A DNA stretch of 11,499 bases, taken from assembly GCA_910586275.1 (NCBI GenBank), contig CAJUIM010000060.1, positions 1-11,499 on the forward strand, given 5' to 3'. Below the pieces are notes generated by a model, which saw only the letters and a list, made by a program, of their open reading frames with translations, was not told the DNA's origin and made no database searches. The DNA comes from an uncultured Lachnospiraceae bacterium (GTDB lineage: Bacteria; Bacillota; Clostridia; Lachnospirales; Lachnospiraceae). The number at the start of each line of letters is the position of its first letter. The first letter of the stretch is position 1. Of the stretch, positions 1-6,604 are shown piece after piece. The position numbers and the translations under genes were made by a program.

Positions 1-95
1 AAAATCCCTCCCGTGCGTCCGCCTCTCAACACAACATTCAGGCTGAACTGTTACTCAAAAACTTTGGAGAGAACTTTGGAAAGATTCAAAAAAAC

Positions 96-124
96 TTGAC
101 ATATCCGTCCACAGATGTTAAAGT
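96..124 (+). promoter_or_regulatory. Sigma-A-type promoter for rplU-prp-rpmA
   Basis: A perfect -35 box TTGACA lies at 96-101. Seventeen bases later comes TAAAGT (119-124), a 4/6 match to TATAAT; TATAGA at 124-129 is an alternative at poorer spacing. The start codon of L21 is about 105 nt further on, which leaves room for a structured leader. The exact transcription start is inferred. Confidence 0.6.
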
Positions 125-134
125 ATAGAAGTAT

Positions 135-219
135 GCCGCATAGACAGGCACAAAGAGCATCCGGTTAATTGGGATGCCGCCGATACTAGCGAGTAGACAA
201 ACATAAAAAAGTTTGTGAT
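135..219 (+). ncRNA. Probable L21 (rplU) mRNA leader, ribosomal-protein autoregulatory structure
   Basis: The untranslated leader between the promoter and rplU can form several hairpins. GCATCC (157-162) pairs with GGATGC (172-177), TACT (184-187) with AGTA (192-195), and ACAAAC (197-202) with GTTTGT (211-216). The last stem ends three bases before the Shine-Dalgarno sequence AGGAGGTG (220-227). Low-GC Gram-positive bacteria are known to carry an L21 leader in front of the L21-Prp-L27 operon that is thought to provide feedback control. Assignment to that family rests on position and hairpins, not on a covariance-model match. Confidence 0.5.
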
Positions 220-231
220 AGGAGGTGCAAT

Positions 232-537
232 ATGTACGCAATTATTGCCACAGGTGGAAAACAGTATAAAGTTTCCGAAGGCGATGTCATCAAAGTGGAG
301 AAACTGGATGCGGAACCCGGAACGACTGTAACATTTGATCAGGTAATCGCCATCAGCGACAACGGGCTTAAGGTTGCCGGCGACGTAGCCAACTCTACCG
401 TATCAGCTACTGTTATGGAGCAGGGTAAGTGGAAGAAGGTTATCGTTTATAAGTATAAGAGAAAAACCGGTTACCATAAGAAAAACGGCCATAGACAAGC
501 ATACACACAGGTTAAGATTGACAAAATAAATGCGTAA
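232..537 (+). CDS. rplU: 50S ribosomal protein L21
   Basis: This 101-residue protein is a full-length bacterial L21, the 23S rRNA-binding large-subunit protein. The N-terminus [14 protein letters not shown] is the family hallmark, and the basic C-terminal segment [14 protein letters not shown] is the conserved rRNA-contacting region. The ATG is preceded by a strong Shine-Dalgarno sequence (AGGAGGTG, 220-227) at good spacing, so the start is secure. It is the first gene of the rplU-prp-rpmA operon, the standard Firmicutes arrangement that places the L27 protease between L21 and L27. The structured leader immediately upstream suggests translational or attenuation feedback. No anomalies were seen. 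Confidence 0.98.
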   Translation: MYAIIATGGKQYKVSEGDVIKVEKLDAEPGTTVTFDQVIAISDNGLKVAGDVANSTVSATVMEQGKWKKVIVYKYKRKTGYHKKNGHRQAYTQVKIDKINA

Positions 538-579
538 GCATGAGTTTTTGAGCATATTAACGTTTAGGTAATGCTGGAT

Positions 580-909
580 ATGACAACAGTTATCATCAGA
601 AAAACAGCAGACGGAGAATATAAAGGGTTTACCTGCATGGGACATGCCGGGTTTGCCAAAGCAGGCAAAGATATCGTGTGCGCTTCCGTGTCCATGCTTG
701 TCATCAATACATTCAATTCGATGGAACAGCTGGCAGGAGAGGAAATGGAAGTGACGGAGAATGGGAAAACAGGGTTTCTCCATTGCACGTTCCGGAAACA
801 GCTGTCTTATGAAGGGAAACTTTTTATGGATTCCATGGTGCTTGGCTTGTCGGAAGTCGAAAAGAAGTACGGCAAGAAATATCTGACACTTAATTTCGAG
901 GAGGTGTAA
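580..909 (+). CDS. prp: Ribosomal-processing cysteine protease Prp (YsxB family)
   Basis: Prp removes the N-terminal extension of ribosomal protein L27 in Firmicutes and related bacteria. The protein shows the catalytic dyad context GHAG (His) and DIVCAS (Cys). Starting at the ATG at 580 (109 residues), these fall at His22 and Cys34, the same numbering as the characterised Staphylococcus aureus enzyme. A start three codons upstream (571) is possible, but the only Shine-Dalgarno-like bases (AGG, 566-568) are too close to it and better placed for 580. The gene lies between rplU and rpmA, and its last codons (GAG GAG GTG) form the ribosome binding site of rpmA, so the two are translationally adjacent. 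The substrate is encoded four bases downstream. Confidence 0.93.
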   Translation: MTTVIIRKTADGEYKGFTCMGHAGFAKAGKDIVCASVSMLVINTFNSMEQLAGEEMEVTENGKTGFLHCTFRKQLSYEGKLFMDSMVLGLSEVEKKYGKKYLTLNFEEV

Positions 910-912
910 ACC

Positions 913-1197
913 ATGTTGAACTTGAACCTTCAATTTTTCGCTCATAAAAAGGGAGTCGGCTCCACAAAGAACGGCAGAGATTCCGAATCCAAAAGACTTG
1001 GTGCGAAAAGAGCTGACGGACAATTCGTAAAAGCAGGAAATATTCTGTACAGACAGCGCGGAACTAAGATTCATCCCGGCGTGAACGTAGGAAGAGGCGG
1101 GGATGACACTTTATTTGCATTGGTAGACGGTGTACTTAGATTTGAGAGAAAAGGAAGAGATAAAAAACAAGCTTCCGTATATCCTGTCGAGAAATAA
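913..1197 (+). CDS. rpmA: 50S ribosomal protein L27, with cleavable N-terminal extension
   Basis: This 94-residue L27 lies near the peptidyl transferase centre of the large subunit. It starts MLNLNLQFF followed by [15 protein letters not shown]; the conserved mature L27 begins just after the two phenylalanines. The first nine residues match the Firmicutes extension that Prp cleaves, and prp is the gene directly upstream. The ATG is supported by GAGGAGGTG (899-907), which overlaps the end of prp. The body ([15 protein letters not shown], and the [16 protein letters not shown] segment) is typical. A strong hairpin terminator begins 13 nt after the stop codon. Confidence 0.98.
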   Translation: MLNLNLQFFAHKKGVGSTKNGRDSESKRLGAKRADGQFVKAGNILYRQRGTKIHPGVNVGRGGDDTLFALVDGVLRFERKGRDKKQASVYPVEK

Positions 1198-1210
1198 CAC
1201 GAACGAATCG

Positions 1211-1245
1211 GGCTTCAAACATACCATGTGTTTGAAGCCTTTTTT
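1211..1245 (+). terminator. Rho-independent terminator after rpmA
   Basis: GGCTTCAAACA (1211-1221) pairs perfectly over 11 bp with TGTTTGAAGCC (1229-1239) across a 7-base loop, followed by six T residues (1240-1245). It ends the ribosomal protein transcription unit, yet obgE starts only about 24 nt later. That implies read-through or an unseen promoter for obgE. Confidence 0.93.
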
Positions 1246-1269
1246 GCATGAAAGGTTATGGTTGATCCT

Positions 1270-2559
1270 ATGTTTGCAGACAGAGCAAAAATATATGTAA
1301 AGAGCGGAAAAGGCGGTGACGGGCATGTATCATTCCGCAAGGAGAAATATGTGCCTAACGGCGGGCCTGACGGCGGTGACGGCGGCAAGGGGGGCGATAT
1401 CATATTTCAGGTGGATGAGGGCCTGAACACCCTTACGGACTTCAGGCATATCCGCAGATATTGTGCCGGAAACGGGGAAGAAGGCGGAAAAAAGAACTGC
1501 AAAGGAAAAAACGGGGAAGACCTGATTATTAAGGTGCCCCACGGGACGGTGATCAAGGAAGCGGAAAGCGGTAAAGTAATTACCGATATGTCGGGGGAGA
1601 ATTGCCGTTATGTGCTGCTGAAAGGAGGCAGGGGAGGCTGCGGGAACCAGCACTATGCCACCAGTACTATGCAGGTGCCTAAATATGCCCAGCCGGGGCA
1701 GGATGCAAAAGAACTGGATCTTCTGCTGGAACTGAAGGTGATAGCGGATGTGGGATTGGTCGGTTTCCCGAATGTGGGAAAATCCACATTGCTGGCAAAA
1801 GTGACCAATGCCAGGCCGAAAATTGCCAACTACCATTTTACCACGCTGAATCCGAACTTGGGCGTGGTGGATCTGGAAGATGCCAAAGGGTTTGTAATAG
1901 CGGATATTCCGGGACTTATTGAGGGAGCCTCCGAGGGAATAGGTCTGGGGCATGAGTTCCTGCGTCATATAGAGCGGACGAAACTGGTGATCCATATTGT
2001 AGATGCGGCTTCCACGGAAGGGCGGGATCCGATAGAGGATATCTATGCCATCAATAAAGAATTAGATGCATATAACCATGAAATTGCGGAACGTCCGCAG
2101 GTTATCGCCGCCAATAAGATTGATATGTTTGCAGCTTCCGAAGAGGAAAACGAAACGGTACAGCGCATCCGTCAGGAATTTGAGCCAAAGGGAGTACGGG
2201 TATTCCCGATTTCCGCAGTGAGCGGGAAGGGCGTACGGGAATTGCTGTATGCAGTGAATAACCTTTTGGCACAGATGGATGATAAGCCCGTGGTATTCGA
2301 ACAGGAATATTTTCCGGAATTTAAAGGATCGAAGGAACCGTATACCGTTATCTATGATGAAAAGGCAGGGGAATATGTGGTGGAAGGCCCACGCATTGAA
2401 AAAATGCTCGGCTATACCAATCTGGAATCCGAAAAAGGATTTACGTTTTTCCAGAGGTTCCTGAAGGAAAACGGGATACTGGAGGAATTGAAGGAACTGG
2501 GCATTCAGGAAGGGGATACGGTGCGGATGTACGGGCTGTCCTTTCACTATTACCAGTAA
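1270..2559 (+). CDS. obgE: GTPase Obg (ObgE/CgtA), ribosome assembly and stress GTPase
   Basis: Obg is an essential GTPase that binds the 50S subunit and links ribosome maturation to nutrient status. From the ATG at 1270 the protein has 429 residues. It contains the glycine-rich Obg fold (about 1-155), then a G domain with P-loop GFPNVGKST (165-173), G3 DIPG (212-215), G4 NKID (282-285) and G5 SAVSG (315-319). A C-terminal OCT domain (about 345-429) ends in the typical EGDTVRMYGLSF. The start MFADRAKIYVK aligns with the family N-terminus. An in-frame ATG at 1258 adds four residues; GAAAGG (1250-1255) is badly spaced for either start. Synteny downstream of rpmA is classical. Confidence 0.97.
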   Translation: MFADRAKIYVKSGKGGDGHVSFRKEKYVPNGGPDGGDGGKGGDIIFQVDEGLNTLTDFRHIRRYCAGNGEEGGKKNCKGKNGEDLIIKVPHGTVIKEAESGKVITDMSGENCRYVLLKGGRGGCGNQHYATSTMQVPKYAQPGQDAKELDLLLELKVIADVGLVGFPNVGKSTLLAKVTNARPKIANYHFTTLNPNLGVVDLEDAKGFVIADIPGLIEGASEGIGLGHEFLRHIERTKLVIHIVDAASTEGRDPIEDIYAINKELDAYNHEIAERPQVIAANKIDMFAASEEENETVQRIRQEFEPKGVRVFPISAVSGKGVRELLYAVNNLLAQMDDKPVVFEQEYFPEFKGSKEPYTVIYDEKAGEYVVEGPRIEKMLGYTNLESEKGFTFFQRFLKENGILEELKELGIQEGDTVRMYGLSFHYYQ

Positions 2560-2600
2560 GGACTATAATGATTTTATATAAATAAATTGGAGAGGAATAT

Positions 2601-2888
2601 ATGACTAGTAAACAGAGAAGCTATTTGAAAAGCCTGGCCAGCAATTTGGAACCGGTTTTCCATTTAGGGAAAGCCAGCCTGACCCCGGAAGTGACGGATG
2701 CCGTTTCCGAGGCTTTTAACACGCGCGAACTGATAAAGGTGGCAGTGCTGAAGAACTGTGAGGACGACCCGAGAGAAATTGCGGAGATGCTGGCAGAGAG
2801 AACCCGCTCGCAAGTAGTGCAGGTAATCGGGAAAAAAATCATTCTTTACAAAGAGAGTAGGGAAAATAAAAAAATTATCCTGCCATGA
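2601..2888 (+). CDS. yhbY: YhbY/YqeI family RNA-binding protein (CRM domain)
   Basis: This 95-residue protein is a stand-alone CRS1/YhbY (CRM) domain, a small KH-like RNA-binding fold that associates with pre-50S ribosomes. The family signature LGKASLTP is at residues 22-29. The C-terminus has the conserved RSQVVQVIGKKIILYKES strand-loop segment followed by the usual ENKKIILP tail, so the gene is complete. The ATG has GGAGAGGA (2589-2596) upstream at good spacing. The neighbours obgE and nadD-yqeK-rsfS match the Bacillus yqeI-nadD-yqeK-rsfS order. This supports a role in ribosome biogenesis, although its molecular function is only partly known. Confidence 0.93.
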   Translation: MTSKQRSYLKSLASNLEPVFHLGKASLTPEVTDAVSEAFNTRELIKVAVLKNCEDDPREIAEMLAERTRSQVVQVIGKKIILYKESRENKKIILP

Positions 2889-3000
2889 CTTAGTATATGC
2901 GGAATCCGGCCCGGAGCGGGAAGAAGGACGGCAGTTTTGGGATCATATGCCGGAACGCATGGAAAGCCGAATGAAATAAAAGATAAAATTGGACGGAAAT

Positions 3001-3693
3001 ATGGAAAATAAGGAAAAGAGTGGATGTGCCCTGGGCACTTATGAAAGCAGAGGAAGAAAGAAGAAAACCGGTATTATGGGCGGGACGTTCAATCCCATTC
3101 ATGTAGGTCATTTGCTGTTGGCAGAGAATGCCAGGGACAGCTTCGGCTTGGATGAGATTCTGTTCATTCCCAGCGGCCGTTCTTATATGAAGCAGGAAGC
3201 GGAGATTCTGGACAGGCGGGAACGTTATGAAATGACAAGTCTTGCCATTGAGGGCAATCCGGCATTTTCCATATCGGATATTGAAGTCAGACGAAAGGGG
3301 AACACTTATACATGCGATACGCTTTCCCGGCTGAAAGCGTCGGAGCCGGAGACGGAATTTTATTTCATCGTCGGCGCAGACAGCCTTTTTTCCATGGAGA
3401 CATGGAGAGAGCCGGAGCGCATTTTCCGGGACTGTGTGGTGCTTGCGGCGGTACGCGACGATAAAGACAGCGATAAGCTGCAGGGGCAGATTTCCTATCT
3501 GGAGGAAAAGTTCAATGCCCGTATTTATCAGATTACATTTAAGGAAATCGACATATCCTCTACAGATATCCGTATGCGGCTGGCAAACGGGCAATCCATC
3601 CGTTATATGGTTCCGGATAAGGTTATCTCTTATATAGAAGAACATCATTTATATCGGGAGGATGCAACATGGAGGCGAAATCTTCAAACATAA
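3001..3693 (+). CDS. nadD: Nicotinate-nucleotide adenylyltransferase
   Basis: NadD transfers AMP from ATP to nicotinate mononucleotide, giving deamido-NAD in NAD biosynthesis. The nucleotidyltransferase motif GGTFNPIHVGH is at residues 27-37 counted from the ATG at 3001, with the catalytic HxGH at 34-37. FIVGADS (122-128) and the C-terminal ISSTDIR (185-191) are further family signatures. Relative to typical NadD proteins, which begin just before GG-T-F, it has about 22 extra charged residues at the N-terminus. An in-frame TTG at 2989 would add four more. Neither start has a strong Shine-Dalgarno sequence, so the start is uncertain. Its 3' end overlaps yqeK by 25 nt, indicating translational coupling. 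Confidence 0.95.
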   Translation: MENKEKSGCALGTYESRGRKKKTGIMGGTFNPIHVGHLLLAENARDSFGLDEILFIPSGRSYMKQEAEILDRRERYEMTSLAIEGNPAFSISDIEVRRKGNTYTCDTLSRLKASEPETEFYFIVGADSLFSMETWREPERIFRDCVVLAAVRDDKDSDKLQGQISYLEEKFNARIYQITFKEIDISSTDIRMRLANGQSIRYMVPDKVISYIEEHHLYREDATWRRNLQT

Positions 3694-4265
3694 AGAAAAT
3701 CCGCAAAGCAATGGAAAAGACATTGGATGCCAAACGCTTTGAGCACACTCTTGGGGTTGCTTATCTTGCGGCGGCATTGGCAATGCGTTATGGATATGAC
3801 ATGCAGAAAGCACAGATTGCCGGTCTGCTGCATGACTGTGCCAAGTGTATGAGCAACGATAAGCGGCTGCGTATCTGCAGGAAGCACAACATTGCCGTTA
3901 ACGAAATAGAACGCCGCAATCCGTTTCTGCTCCATGCAAAGGTAGGAAGCTATATTGCCATGCAGAAATACAATATCCATGACAGCGATATCATAAACGC
4001 TATCTTGAATCATACCACAGGCAGGCCTGCGATGACGCTGCTGGAAAAAATCGTGTATGTGGCCGATTATATTGAGCCTGGCAGGAAGCAGGCGCCTAAC
4101 TTGGGGGAAATCCGGAAGCTTGCTTTTGTAGATTTGGATGAAGCGCTGTTCAAGATATTAAACGATACGCTGGTGTATCTGAATCAAGTGGACGGAGAGG
4201 TGGACCCGATGACACGGAAAACTTATGATTTTTATAAGATCTATATAGAAGGGAAAGGGAAATAG
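3669..4265 (+). CDS. yqeK: YqeK family HD-domain hydrolase (probable symmetrical Ap4A hydrolase)
   Basis: This 198-residue HD-superfamily metal phosphohydrolase resembles Bacillus YqeK, a family shown to hydrolyse diadenosine tetraphosphate symmetrically to ADP. Metal-ligand candidates are in the expected order: His26 (FEHT), His55-Asp56 (LLHDCAK), His89 (LLHAK), His115 (NHTTGRP) and Asp133 (VADYIEPGRK). The start ATG lies inside the 3' end of nadD and has GGGAGG (3656-3661) seven bases upstream, so it is well supported. Co-transcription with nadD and rsfS is the standard Firmicutes arrangement. The substrate is inferred from the family. Confidence 0.94.
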   Translation: MEAKSSNIKKIRKAMEKTLDAKRFEHTLGVAYLAAALAMRYGYDMQKAQIAGLLHDCAKCMSNDKRLRICRKHNIAVNEIERRNPFLLHAKVGSYIAMQKYNIHDSDIINAILNHTTGRPAMTLLEKIVYVADYIEPGRKQAPNLGEIRKLAFVDLDEALFKILNDTLVYLNQVDGEVDPMTRKTYDFYKIYIEGKGK

Positions 4266-4343
4266 AGAAAGGGAAATCGTGGCAGAGGAAGAGCAGTTGG
4301 AAGAGAAAGGAGAGTCTTGGGAATGGAACAGCTGATGAAAAAC

Positions 4344-4433
4344 GGACAGGCCATAGGAACGGAACAGCCGGGAGGACAGTCCATGGCAACGGAACAGCCG
4401 GGAGGACAGTCCATGGCAACGGAACAGTCGAAA
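4344..4433 (+). repeat. Three 30-bp in-frame tandem units carrying SD and ATG, before and into rsfS
   Basis: Three adjacent 30-bp units occupy 4344-4373, 4374-4403 and 4404-4433. They encode GQAIGTEQPG, GQSMATEQPG and GQSMATEQSK; 4359-4388 and 4389-4418 are exactly identical, and the first unit is degenerate at its 5' end. Each of the last two units has an ATG (4383, 4413) with GGGAGG ending seven bases upstream (4370-4375 and 4400-4405). The period is a multiple of three, so all these starts share the rsfS frame. A purine-rich 14-bp direct repeat around 4252-4280 lies just upstream. Confidence 0.9.
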
Positions 4434-4775
4434 GAACTGACGAAGCTGGCAATTGCGGCATTGGAGGACAAAAAGGCGGAAGATATTACGGTAATTGATA
4501 TTAGCGGCGTATCGGTTTTGGCGGATTATTTTATTATAGCCAGCGGCTCCAACCGCAGTCAGATACAGGCTCTTGCGGATAACGTGGAAGAGCAGTTGGG
4601 AAAAAAAGGAACCTTTGTGAAGCAGGTGGAAGGCTATGATACGGCCAATTGGGTACTGATGGACTTTGGGGACATCATTGTCCATATTTTTGACCGCGAG
4701 AACAGGCTGTTCTATGATCTGGAACGGATCTGGCGGGATGGGAAGACAGTGGATCTTTCAGAACTGAGGAACTAA
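4413..4775 (+). CDS. rsfS: Ribosome silencing factor RsfS (Iojap/YbeB/YqeL family)
   Basis: RsfS binds ribosomal protein L14 and blocks 30S-50S joining, lowering translation when nutrients are scarce. From the ATG at 4413 the protein has 120 residues, the usual family length. It shows ALEDKKAEDITVIDI (16-30), ADYFIIASGSNRSQ (37-50) and WVLMDFGDIIVHIF (80-93). GGGAGG (4400-4405) is ideally placed for this start. In-frame ATGs at 4383 and 4323 would give forms 10 and 30 residues longer; the latter has AAGGAG (4307-4312). The extension is made of the 30-bp repeats and has no family counterpart, so 4413 was chosen. It completes the yhbY-nadD-yqeK-rsfS cluster. Confidence 0.95.
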   Translation: MATEQSKELTKLAIAALEDKKAEDITVIDISGVSVLADYFIIASGSNRSQIQALADNVEEQLGKKGTFVKQVEGYDTANWVLMDFGDIIVHIFDRENRLFYDLERIWRDGKTVDLSELRN

Positions 4776-4795
4776 AAGGACATTCGGGAAGGATT

Positions 4796-6184
4796 ATGAG
4801 AAAGTTTATAGGAGACAAGAAATTTTACCGCATGGTACTGGCGGTTGCCGTTCCGATAATGATACAGAACGGCATTACGAATTTTGTTAATCTGTTGGAC
4901 AATATTATGGTCGGGCAGATCGGTACTCAGCAGATGTCAGGGGTGGCTATTGTCAACCAGCTGATGTTTGTATTTAACATTTGTATTTTCGGCGGAGTAT
5001 CTGGCGCGGGTATCTTTACGGCGCAGTACCATGGCTGCGGCGACCATAAAGGGGTGCGTGATACGTTCCGCATTAAGCTGATGATTTGCTTTGCGATAAC
5101 GGCCGCCGGAATGTTGATTTTCTTTTTTCAAGGCAAACAGCTGATTTCGCTGTACCTGCATGACGCAGGGGAAACTGGGTCTTTGGAGGCTACGCTTGAC
5201 TATGCCGGCAAATATCTGCGTGTTATGATGATAGAACTTATTCCTTTTGCCGTCATTCAGGCATATTCGGGCACTTTGCGGGAAACCGGGGAGACGATGC
5301 TGCCCATGAAGGCGGGAATAGTTGCAGTGCTGGTCAATTTGGCGTTGAATTATATATTGATTTTCGGGAAGTTCGGAGCGCCTGCCTTGGGCGTGGAAGG
5401 GGCGGCCATTGCCACTACCGTATCCCGTTTCGTGGAACTTGGCATTGTGGCGGGATGGACGCATCGGCATAAAGAAGCCCACCCATTTATAGAAGGTGCA
5501 TACCGGAGCCTTAAGATTCCGGGGGATTTAGCCGTAAAAATAATGATTACCGGAGCACCGCTGATGCTGAACGAGACACTATGGTCATTCGGTCAGGCGA
5601 TACTTATGCAGTGCTATTCCGTCCGCGGGCTGAATGTAGTAGCTGCTTTTAACATTTCTTCCACCATATCCAATGTGTTCAATGTGGTATTCATAGCATT
5701 GGGGAATGCGGTGGGGATCATTGTGGGACAGCTGCTGGGGGCAGGAAAACTGGAAGAGGCCAAAGATACCGACCGGAAACTGATTTTCTTTTCCACGGCA
5801 GGGTGTGTGGCAATCGGCTTATTGATGGCCGTGTTTTCCCCTTTGTTTCCCATGTTATACAATACGGAAGAAGACATACGGCTGCTGGCTACAAAGTTCA
5901 TTATGGTCAGTTCGGTCTGCATGCCGATGCATGCCTTTGTAAACGTGGCCTATTTTACGCTGCGCTGCGGAGGGAAGACATTGATTACCTTCTTCTTTGA
6001 CAGCGTGTATGTATGGCTGGTGAACATCCCGCTGGCCTATGTGCTGTCACGCTATACAGGGATGCATATTATCCCGTTGTTTTTCTGCTGTCAGCTGATA
6101 GACATCGTGAAATGCATGATTGGTTTTGTGCTTGTGAAAAAAGGGATATGGATGAACGTCATTGTAAAAAGCGGCACTGCCTGA
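4796..6184 (+). CDS. MATE family efflux transporter
   Basis: This 462-residue integral membrane protein of the multidrug and toxic compound extrusion family has about twelve hydrophobic helices in two homologous halves. Such proteins export cationic or other small compounds using Na+ or H+ gradients. The first half carries the family pattern VPIMIQNGITNFVNLLDNIMVGQIGT (residues about 19-44, written here only in outline as VPIMIQ...NIMVG). The second half begins near the segment GAPLMLNETLWSFGQA, which mirrors it. GGGAAGGA (4786-4793) precedes the ATG, rather closely. The gene follows rsfS by 20 nt, so it is probably co-transcribed with the ribosome-assembly genes. Its substrate cannot be told from sequence. 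It ends inside a terminator hairpin. Confidence 0.92.
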   Translation: MRKFIGDKKFYRMVLAVAVPIMIQNGITNFVNLLDNIMVGQIGTQQMSGVAIVNQLMFVFNICIFGGVSGAGIFTAQYHGCGDHKGVRDTFRIKLMICFAITAAGMLIFFFQGKQLISLYLHDAGETGSLEATLDYAGKYLRVMMIELIPFAVIQAYSGTLRETGETMLPMKAGIVAVLVNLALNYILIFGKFGAPALGVEGAAIATTVSRFVELGIVAGWTHRHKEAHPFIEGAYRSLKIPGDLAVKIMITGAPLMLNETLWSFGQAILMQCYSVRGLNVVAAFNISSTISNVFNVVFIALGNAVGIIVGQLLGAGKLEEAKDTDRKLIFFSTAGCVAIGLLMAVFSPLFPMLYNTEEDIRLLATKFIMVSSVCMPMHAFVNVAYFTLRCGGKTLITFFFDSVYVWLVNIPLAYVLSRYTGMHIIPLFFCCQLIDIVKCMIGFVLVKKGIWMNVIVKSGTA

Positions 6185-6205
6185 TAAAGCAGTGCCGTTT
6201 TTTTT
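6172..6205. terminator. Bidirectional terminator between the MATE gene and the DUF378 gene
   Basis: CGGCACTGC (6172-6180) pairs perfectly over 9 bp with GCAGTGCCG (6189-6197), followed by eight T residues (6198-6205) on the plus strand. Five A residues at 6166-6170 supply a T tract for the minus strand, so the hairpin can serve both converging genes. The MATE stop codon (6182-6184) lies in the 8-base loop. Confidence 0.92.
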
Positions 6206-6209
6206 CTGT

Positions 6210-6425
6210 TTAGGATTCTTCCGCCGAACGTCCCGGATACATATAGAAAGTAATAAGATATATACCGCAGACACCGACGACTGCATATATGATTCTGGAT
6301 ATCCACGTCAGATTACCGAAGATAAAGGCAACAAGGTCAAAGCTGAAAAAACCGATGAGCCCCCAGTTGATTGCGCCGATAATGGCCAGCGTAAGAGCCG
6401 TATAGTCCAATGCTTTATTGTTCAT
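6210..6425 (-). CDS. DUF378 family small membrane protein
   Basis: This 71-residue protein has two predicted membrane helices (about residues 9-27 and 43-61). It carries the DUF378 signature GAINWGLIGF (17-26) with FDLVA (29-33), then SRIIYAVVG (43-51). The function of DUF378 is unknown. The start at 6425 (reverse strand) was chosen because GGAGG (6434-6438) lies eight bases upstream; a start at 6440 would overlap that site and add five residues. The gene is convergent with the MATE gene and shares its terminator, and it is divergent from livK across a 179-nt intergenic region. A TTGACA on its own strand at 6532-6537 may be its -35 box. Confidence 0.88.
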   Translation of the reverse strand: MNNKALDYTALTLAIIGAINWGLIGFFSFDLVAFIFGNLTWISRIIYAVVGVCGIYLITFYMYPGRSAEES

Positions 6426-6530
6426 TTCCAAAACCTCCATTCTTAATCTTACTGATATTTACTCATATATCGATGTTATTTTGCCCATAAAAAAAGAAAT
6501 TTATCCTGCAATATTGCCATATCTCACAAA

Positions 6531-6577
6531 ATGTCAAAAATGACATTGACAAAGACTATTTTTCAGCGTAATATTAT
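6531..6577 (+). promoter_or_regulatory. livK promoter with an abutting inverted repeat (possible operator)
   Basis: A perfect TTGACA (6546-6551) is followed by TAATAT (6569-6574) at 17-bp spacing, or by TATTAT (6572-6577) at 20. Directly upstream is the perfect inverted repeat ATGTCA-N4-TGACAT (6531-6546), whose last base is the first of the -35 box. The reverse strand of its left half also reads TTGACA, so it may carry the divergent promoter of the DUF378 gene. The regulator is unknown. Confidence 0.65.
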
Positions 6578-6604
6578 CCAAAAATAATTTATGGAGGAGA
6601 TATT

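Noticed and set aside
1..95. Possible end of an upstream gene or a repeat (ACTTTGGA twice at 61-68 and 73-80)
   Set aside because: No coding frame or hairpin could be supported, and the 8-bp direct repeat is too short to interpret.
403..1074. Long minus-strand frame opposite rplU, prp and rpmA
   Set aside because: It is a shadow of three certain plus-strand genes; the protein is rich in Cys, His and Phe, with no recognisable family.
2889..2979. Open +1 frame after yhbY that ends in MPERMESRMK
   Set aside because: YhbY already has its normal C-terminus. The stretch has no start with a ribosome binding site and resembles no known protein; it is likely chance openness in a short intergenic gap.
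2989..3000. TTG at 2989 as the nadD start
   Set aside because: It would only lengthen an already unusual N-terminal extension and has no Shine-Dalgarno sequence. The ATG at 3001 is preferred, with low certainty.
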